Source: Edaphobacillus lindanitolerans (GTDB lineage Bacteria > Bacillota > Bacilli > Bacillales_A > Planococcaceae). From it: DNA of 64,000 nt. Shown piece after piece: positions 58,894 to 64,000 of the stretch. The position numbers and the translations under genes were made by a program. How positions within the stretch are numbered: the stretch's first letter is position 1; the number at the start of each line of letters is the position of its first letter. The notes under the pieces were generated by a model, which saw nothing but the letters and a program-made list of their open reading frames with translations, was not told the origin of the DNA and did no database searches. Where the stretch lies: the NCBI RefSeq assembly GCF_900156305.1, contig NZ_FTPL01000001.1, positions 1,257,446-1,321,445 on the forward strand, given 5' to 3'.

Positions 58894-60984
58894 TCATATC
58901 CCGCTTTTCTTTCCGAGCAGCAGGATGATCGCCGGGATGAGCAGCGGACGGACGATGAACGTGTCAATCATGATGCCGAGCGCCATCATCATGCCGAACA
59001 GCTTCAATTCATTGACCGGCATCGTGGCCAGCACGAGGAAAGTGGCTGCCAGGATGAGGCCTGCGGAACTGATGACGCCGCCTGTACGCTCGATTCCGAA
59101 CCGGACCGCATCATGCAGATCATGGTTGCGCTTTTCCTCCCGGATGCGGGCAATCAGCATGATCGAATAGTCTACGCCGAGCGCCACCAGGAAGACGAAT
59201 GTATAGAGGGGAATCCGGTAACTGAGGGCATCCTGCCCGATCAGTTTATCGAACAGGAACACCGACAGGCCGAGCGTTGCTGCATAGGACAGGATCAGGG
59301 TTCCGATCAGGTAGACGGGCGCAATGATGGAACGGGTCTGAACTCCGAGCATGATCGCAATCAGCAGGGCGACCGATATCATGACAACGACCGTGTCGCG
59401 GTCATTGATCTCCTTCAAGTCTGCATTGAGTGCACTCTCACCTGCAAGATGAAATTCGGTTGCCCGGATTCCTGCTTCCCCTGCGAGCGAACCGCCTTTG
59501 TCCCGGAGCTCCTTGGCCGCTTGAAGGGCTGTCTGATCGTATGGGTTGCCTTTGAATGTGACGGTGATGCGGGCGGCATGGCCGTCTTCGGACACCGGTT
59601 GTCCCTGAAAGCCGGCCCGTTCGATGCCCGGAAGCTCCCCGATCAGGCCGGACAGGCGAACCGCAGCCTCCGGGTCGATGTCATTGTCTGACCTGACCAG
59701 GACCGTGCCGGGTGCGAGCTCGCCTTCGCCAAACCCGGCGGCGAGCTGCTCGTACCCCTGCCGTGACGACAAATCATCCGGAAACGACTTCACCAGGTCG
59801 AATGATTCGCGGTAGTTCATCACGTTCAGGGCGGACAGGACGAGCAGTGCCATGACGACTGTCAGGAAGACCGCAGGCCGTTTCGCCACAGCCTGCGCGA
59901 TGCGGGACCAGATTGTCCGCCTGCCCGCCTTCGCCTTTTCTTCCTTGTTGGGAATGGATGGCCAGAATGCCTTTCTTCCGGCGATTGTGAACAGAGAAGG
60001 CAGGAGTGTCAGACCTGCAGTCAGCATGACGAGGACCGCAATTGCGAATACCGGTGCAAAGTTGCGATAAGGTTCATAGAGTGCAGCGAACAAGGTGAGC
60101 ACCGATAGGAAGATCGTGCTTCCGCTGAAGAAGATCGGCTCTTTCACATGCCTCATGGCTTCTTTCATTGCTTCAGCCGGATGTTCATACACTTTCAGTT
60201 CCTCGCGGAAGCGGGAGAAAATTAGGAGCGAGTAGTCGGTGATCACCGCAAACAGCAGGATCATCATGATCGAGAGCGCCTGACTTTCCGTGGCGAAAAG
60301 TCCTGCATTCGCCCCGATCCCGATCAGCCGGTCGACGACGGCATATACGATGCCGGCACCGATGAGCGGAATGAACGCGAGCAGCGGCGAACGGTAGATG
60401 ACGAGAAGCAGCAGGAGGATCAGGCCGACCGTGGACAAAAGCAGCACGACGTCGGCACGGGAGAACAACTCGGTTGCGTCGGCCGCGATCCCGGCGGGTC
60501 CCGTCCAGTTGATCTCCAGCCCTTCAGGCGCTCCTGATTTCACCTTCTCTTTCAGGTCGTCCATCAAGACCACGAGATCGTGGCCTTCCATTTTTTCAGG
60601 AAGCGTGACCGGGACGAAGAATGTCGTGCCGTCTTCGGACAGGAAGGCATCTTTCTGCCCGATCAGCGCTTCCGCAGGCAATACGTTCAAGTCTTTGAAT
60701 TCCGGGACATTTTCGATGGCGCCGACGGCTTCGGCAAACTTGGAGATTTCTTCGTCTGACAGCCCCTTTTCGTCATGGATGACGCCCATGGCCGGCAGTC
60801 CGCCGCCTTCCGGGAAGTACTCTTTCACTTTTCCGGCAGCCACGATCGAAGGTTCATCCGAAGGCATGCCTGAGTTCTGATTTGGCTTCACGAACTCTTT
60901 GGAACCGGGGGCGGCAAGGGACAGAATGGCTGCTGCAACGATCCAGATCAGCAGTGTGATGACATAACGGCGTTTCCCTGTCAT
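58894..60984 (-). CDS. MMPL-family RND-type exporter (YdfJ-like)
   Basis: A 696-residue transporter of 12 helices in two repeats: helix 1 at about 7-25, a large external loop (about 28-165), five helices with ITDYSLLIFSRFREEL (the conserved Asp/Tyr proton relay), then a second set with ALGVDYSIMLIARIREEK. Uses the proton gradient to move a hydrophobic substrate out of the membrane. It overlaps by 4 bp the upstream small membrane protein gene. The operon is preceded by an HssR-type box next to hssRS, which suggests heme or a heme-related toxic compound as substrate (inference). Confidence 0.9.
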   Translation of the reverse strand: MTGKRRYVITLLIWIVAAAILSLAAPGSKEFVKPNQNSGMPSDEPSIVAAGKVKEYFPEGGGLPAMGVIHDEKGLSDEEISKFAEAVGAIENVPEFKDLNVLPAEALIGQKDAFLSEDGTTFFVPVTLPEKMEGHDLVVLMDDLKEKVKSGAPEGLEINWTGPAGIAADATELFSRADVVLLLSTVGLILLLLLVIYRSPLLAFIPLIGAGIVYAVVDRLIGIGANAGLFATESQALSIMMILLFAVITDYSLLIFSRFREELKVYEHPAEAMKEAMRHVKEPIFFSGSTIFLSVLTLFAALYEPYRNFAPVFAIAVLVMLTAGLTLLPSLFTIAGRKAFWPSIPNKEEKAKAGRRTIWSRIAQAVAKRPAVFLTVVMALLVLSALNVMNYRESFDLVKSFPDDLSSRQGYEQLAAGFGEGELAPGTVLVRSDNDIDPEAAVRLSGLIGELPGIERAGFQGQPVSEDGHAARITVTFKGNPYDQTALQAAKELRDKGGSLAGEAGIRATEFHLAGESALNADLKEINDRDTVVVMISVALLIAIMLGVQTRSIIAPVYLIGTLILSYAATLGLSVFLFDKLIGQDALSYRIPLYTFVFLVALGVDYSIMLIARIREEKRNHDLHDAVRFGIERTGGVISSAGLILAATFLVLATMPVNELKLFGMMMALGIMIDTFIVRPLLIPAIILLLGKKSGI

Positions 60985-61382
60985 CCTCGGGATGCCTTCT
61001 TCTCTGTCATGAACGTGACGATGGCAAAGAGGGCGAAGCTGACAAGCAGGATGGTGCCTCCGACGATGTAGAAAATCAGAGAGAACGTTTCATTCACATT
61101 GAATGGTTGAAGGAACTGCAGCCACATGCCGGCAGTCAGACCGATGGCCCCGATGATCCCGGTCCAGCCCTGAATCGCAACGAGCCTTGCGGACCGAACG
61201 GCATACAATTTGTAGAAAACACCCCAGGCGAACATTGACAGCCACCCGACAAGCAGAATATGAGCGTGTACCGGGCGGAATGCATACGAACCGGAACCGG
61301 CCATATGCGACCCGAGGATTGTGCCGAGAAGGCCGAAAAGAGCTGCTGTGCGCATCAAGCGCAAACTCCATTTATCTTGCAT
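60981..61382 (-). CDS. Small four-helix membrane protein with oxidase-like HAH motif
   Basis: A 133-residue protein with four helices (about 10-28, 41-58, 65-85, 98-125). FRPVHAHILLVGWLSMFAWG (H39, H41) recalls the heme-ligand segment of heme-copper oxidase subunit I and CcoN, but it lacks the rest of an oxidase. It could bind heme. ATG 61382 has GGAGGGA upstream; a longer frame crosses the promoter. It overlaps the MMPL gene and shares its HssR-like control site. Confidence 0.75.
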   Translation of the reverse strand: MQDKWSLRLMRTAALFGLLGTILGSHMAGSGSYAFRPVHAHILLVGWLSMFAWGVFYKLYAVRSARLVAIQGWTGIIGAIGLTAGMWLQFLQPFNVNETFSLIFYIVGGTILLVSFALFAIVTFMTEKKASRG

Positions 61383-61412
61383 GAGGATCCCTCCGTTTGG
61401 TTGTTTAACCTT

Positions 61413-61445
61413 ATCGTAAAGGGCCAAGTTGAACGGAAGATGAAC
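61413..61445 (-). promoter_or_regulatory. HssR box and promoter of the MMPL operon
   Basis: Minus strand GTTCATCTT-CC-GTTCAACTT (61445-61426), a direct repeat with two-base spacer matching the HssR consensus GTTCATATT-N2-GTTCATATT at 15 of 18 positions. A TACGAT -10 (61418-61413) follows after seven bases, so the box covers the -35 region as for an activator. Confidence 0.7.
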
Positions 61446-61492
61446 TCTGCGTGACAAAACGGCCACAGCATGGCCTGCCTGCCGGAAAGCAC

Positions 61493-61520
61493 AAAAAAGC
61501 CGGTGCACCGCGCACCGGCT
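61493..61520 (-). terminator. Rho-independent terminator after hssS
   Basis: Minus strand GCCGGTGC-GCGGT-GCACCGGC followed by TTTTTT. Ends the hssRS transcript before the MMPL operon promoter. Confidence 0.85.
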
Positions 61521-61521
61521 T

Positions 61522-62919
61522 TCATCGTTTTGCAGGTTGGTTATGGCGACAGGGAAGCGAGACGGTGAAGCGGGCGCCGCCGGATTGGCCCTGATCCACC
61601 TTTACGGACCCTCCGTGCAGCATGACCACTTCCTTGACGATCGACAGGCCGAGTCCTGTACCGCCTTCCCGTGTCCGGGCTTCATCAGTCCTATAAAACC
61701 TGTCGAATACCCGTTGAGCGTCTTCCGGCCCGACACCCGGCCCGTTGTCCTCCACCGTTACGGTGAGCGCCTCAGCAGCCGTGCGGAGCCTCACAGAGAC
61801 CTCCCCGCCGTCCGGCGTATATTTGACCGCATTGGACAACAGGTTTTCCCATACTTTCTCCAGAAGCTCCCGGTCTCCCGGATATACCGCCTCATCAAGT
61901 TCCAGCGAAACGTAAATCTCTTTTGCCTCGAACGCCCACCGGTATTTCCGGATCACTTCCCGAAGCTGGGCCGCGATGTCGAGCGGTTCGAATTCCGCCA
62001 GATCGGTAATCTGGTCAATCGATGTCAGGAGGAGCAGCTGACGGGCCAGATCCGACAGCCTGACCGCCTCGTCACGGACAATCTCCGAATACTCCCTCCT
62101 CTGCCCCTCCGGCAGTTCCGGATTCCCGAGCAGCTCCGCATAGCCCTTGATGTTCAGCAACGGCGACTGAAGATCATGCGATACATCACTGATGAACGCC
62201 TTTCTGGCACGGTCGTTCTCTTCAAGCTTCCGGACCATCCTCCTGAAGCTGTCTGAAAGCTGTCCGATCTCATCATTCCTCCGGATATCCGGAAAGAAAG
62301 AGAAACGCTCCTGGGCCACCTGGTTGGTCGCTTCAGTGAGCTCGGTCAGCGGCCGGATCAGCTTCTTCGCGGTATAGAGGACAGCGATGAAGCCGATGGC
62401 TGCAATCAAGATGAACATGATGGCCGTCAACCAATGCAATTCGTTAAATAAAAGTCCGATGTCCGGACGGATAAACAGCGCATAAGGACGGTCATGGTAA
62501 GTGAATGGGACGCCGACCGTGTTGGCGACGTCGTTGGCAAAGTACCCGGCCCAAAACGTCTCCGCCGGCAGGTCGCGCATGCCATGATAAACGTGTCCGT
62601 CCAGTACCGACCGGACCGTCCCTTCCGGCAGTGAGTTTTCCTTGAATGGTCCTCCATAGAATGAACCGCGGTCTTCCTGATCGGATACATATAAGATATA
62701 TCCCGCTTCCGCCTGTGTCCGGAGATACCGTTCCAGGTCGAGTCCATCCGTCGACTCAATGAAGGAGACCATTTCTTCGGCAATGTGAACGTGCTTTTCA
62801 TCATTGTCCACCTTCATGTCCCGGTGGTAGATTGTGTTCACCACAAGATAGGACAGCAGAATTCCGGCCACAAGGACAAGGAAGGAAGAGAAGACGAATT
62901 TTCCGTACAGTGACTTCAA
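61522..62919 (-). CDS. hssS: Heme-sensing histidine kinase HssS
   Basis: A 465-residue sensor kinase: helix 1 (about 8-30), a 130-residue external domain, helix 2 (about 163-183), HAMP, HisKA with H248 in SDVSHDLQSP, and HATPase (NAVKYTP, DNGPGVG, GTGLGLS). The external part FYGGPFKENSLPEG ... YHGMRDLPAETFWAGYFANDVANTVG ... FIRPDIG parallels staphylococcal HssS closely as I recall it. Overlaps hssR by 4 bp. It senses excess heme and phosphorylates HssR. Confidence 0.88.
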   Translation of the reverse strand: MKSLYGKFVFSSFLVLVAGILLSYLVVNTIYHRDMKVDNDEKHVHIAEEMVSFIESTDGLDLERYLRTQAEAGYILYVSDQEDRGSFYGGPFKENSLPEGTVRSVLDGHVYHGMRDLPAETFWAGYFANDVANTVGVPFTYHDRPYALFIRPDIGLLFNELHWLTAIMFILIAAIGFIAVLYTAKKLIRPLTELTEATNQVAQERFSFFPDIRRNDEIGQLSDSFRRMVRKLEENDRARKAFISDVSHDLQSPLLNIKGYAELLGNPELPEGQRREYSEIVRDEAVRLSDLARQLLLLTSIDQITDLAEFEPLDIAAQLREVIRKYRWAFEAKEIYVSLELDEAVYPGDRELLEKVWENLLSNAVKYTPDGGEVSVRLRTAAEALTVTVEDNGPGVGPEDAQRVFDRFYRTDEARTREGGTGLGLSIVKEVVMLHGGSVKVDQGQSGGARFTVSLPCRHNQPAKR

Positions 62920-63596
62920 CTGATCTCCTCCAGCTTGTACCCGACACCGCGGACCGTCACGATCCGCACTTGATCCGTCAGTGTCTCCAGCCTGTCCCGG
63001 ATCCTCTTGATATGGACGGACAACGTCCGGTCATCCCCTTCATATTCCAGCCCCCACACGCGTGCCAGCAGCAGTTCACGCTCAAACACGACATTCGGAC
63101 GGGAGGCAAGAATCACAAGAAGCTCAAACTCTTTGAGCGGCAACAGGAGCGTTCGCTTCCCGCAATGGACCTCATAGCTTCCTTTGTCAATCTGAAGCGG
63201 CCCGACCGAAATGACCGAGCCCGCCTCCTTCCCATACCGCCTCAGGATGGCGGCCACGCGGAACAAGAGCTCTTTCGGTTCAAACGGCTTGACGACATAA
63301 TCATCGGAACCCGCCCGGAACCCCCGTTCCTTATCTTCCAGCGCCCCTTTGGCCGTCAGGAGCAGGACCGGCATGTCCCTGAACGACTTGAGTTCTTCGG
63401 TCAGTGCAAAACCATCCATCCCCGGCATCATGACATCCACAATGGCCAGGGCCGGGTTTTCTTCTTCCAGGAGAGCAAGTGCCTCCATGGCCTCTGATGC
63501 CTGGATCACTTCATATCCGGCCCCCTCGAGCTGAATCTTCACGAGGGAACGGATTTTATTGTCATCATCCACGACCAGTATCTTCAAGGTGAACAC
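62916..63596 (-). CDS. hssR: Heme response regulator HssR (OmpR family)
   Basis: A 226-residue OmpR-type regulator: receiver with D10/D11, phospho-acceptor D54 and K near 104 (DDYVVKPFEPKELLFRVAAILRRY), then a winged helix with LPLKEFELLVILASRPNVVFERELLLARVWGLEYEGDDRTLSVHIKRIRDRL, which is very HssR-like. First gene of the two-component operon. Its classic target hrtAB is absent from this window; an HssR box lies before the MMPL operon instead. Confidence 0.88.
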   Translation of the reverse strand: MFTLKILVVDDDNKIRSLVKIQLEGAGYEVIQASEAMEALALLEEENPALAIVDVMMPGMDGFALTEELKSFRDMPVLLLTAKGALEDKERGFRAGSDDYVVKPFEPKELLFRVAAILRRYGKEAGSVISVGPLQIDKGSYEVHCGKRTLLLPLKEFELLVILASRPNVVFERELLLARVWGLEYEGDDRTLSVHIKRIRDRLETLTDQVRIVTVRGVGYKLEEIS

Positions 63597-63683
63597 CTCT
63601 CTTCATTGCTTCTATTGTGCCTGAAAGACAAGATCGATGACAATTCAAACGAAGACGGCAGCCTGATTGAATAAGACAAACAC

Positions 63684-63711
63684 AAAAAAACCGTCTCCGG
63701 TTGGAGACGGC
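63684..63711 (-). terminator. Rho-independent terminator of the rRNA operon
   Basis: Minus strand CCGTCTCC-AACC-GGAGACGG followed by TTTTTTT, directly after 5S rRNA. Confidence 0.9.
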
Positions 63712-63717
63712 CTTGTG

Positions 63718-63833
<116 letters not shown>

Positions 63834-63909
63834 CTTGAGCTTGTTCGCTCAAAACCGGATAGAACAGACATTGAACGCGTGATTTCTTCCGAAGCCTTTT
63901 CATGCTTGA

Positions 63910-64000
63910 GGTTAAGTCCTCGATCGATTAGTATCCGTCAGCTGCACGTGTCGCCACGCTTCCACCCCGGACCTATCCACCTCGTCATCTTCGAGGGATC
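63910..64000 (-). rRNA. rrl: 23S ribosomal RNA, 3' end only
   Basis: The last about 90 nt of 23S rRNA on the minus strand, ending in the conserved AATCGATCGAGGACTTAACC. The rest of the gene lies beyond the window. A 76-bp spacer separates it from 5S, with no tRNA. Confidence 0.93.

Noticed and set aside
60981..61382. True cytochrome c oxidase subunit
   Set aside because: Only four helices and one His-rich segment; the other metal ligands of oxidases are missing.
63834..63909. tRNA gene between 5S and 23S rRNA
   Set aside because: The 76-bp spacer shows no cloverleaf or T-loop sequence; only rRNA processing stems are likely.

Overview
The window looks like chromosomal DNA of a GC-rich member of the Bacillales, probably a Planococcaceae species such as Bhargavaea; the genus is inference. 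Genes start behind AGGAGG-type ribosome binding sites, sigma-B-type promoters can be read, and the gene families (OpuC, YxlEFG, HssRS, CstR, YsnF/YflT, CsbD, DUF2187) are typical of Gram-positive rods. Most of the window is clearly GC-rich. The first about 5.3 kb is strikingly AT-rich and is probably a horizontally acquired island. The minus-strand 5S rRNA and the 3' end of a 23S rRNA at the right edge show that the window ends inside an rRNA operon.

Layout. 1-5.3 kb: AT-rich island with an HNH nuclease/nucleotidyltransferase pair between two 31-bp direct repeats, a lipoprotein-nuclease pseudogene with an internal deletion, and a large tail-anchored orphan protein. 5.3-12.4 kb: a minus-strand catabolic operon (YhdT, PanF, M20 amidohydrolase, decarboxylating dehydrogenase, SDR, cyclase-family hydrolase, ALDH) whose enzyme classes match pantothenate breakdown step by step. 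12.4-20.4 kb: DUF2187 protein with a structured leader, two short-repeat arrays, VOC protein, YeiH exporter with divergent LysR regulator, lysoplasmalogenase-like protein, peptidase T, DMT exporter, Nudix hydrolase, lipoprotein. 20.5-20.8 kb: a 35-residue holin-like toxin under an apparent LexA box. 20.9-24 kb: SsuABC-type importer and a 20-bp tandem array. 24-33 kb: cation antiporter, P-loop kinase, FhuF-like protein and a CstR-regulated persulfide operon. 33-39 kb: BioY, CHY zinc finger, AI-2E-family protein, CatE-like dioxygenase with HxlR regulator, GntR regulator, BrnQ. 39-43.4 kb: TatA/TatC with a Tat-dependent GMC dehydrogenase. 43.7-52.5 kb: DASS symporter, a third repeat locus, MFS exporter, soluble sugar dehydrogenase-like lipoprotein, phosphoesterase, opuC osmoprotectant operon. 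52.5-58.9 kb: general-stress genes with sigma-B-type promoters, yxlEFG-like ABC system, DMT exporter, YtkA-like lipoprotein. 58.9-63.6 kb: HssRS heme-sensing two-component system next to an MMPL exporter operon that carries a recognisable HssR box.

Most notable: (i) a candidate pantothenate-degradation operon; (ii) HssRS apparently controlling an MMPL exporter and a small oxidase-like membrane protein instead of HrtAB; (iii) an SOS-box-controlled holin-like toxin; (iv) short (20-21 bp) tandem arrays of unrelated sequence but the same design, all downstream of terminators; (v) an HNH/NTase cassette flanked by direct repeats. Functional statements rest on motif reading alone; no database search was possible.
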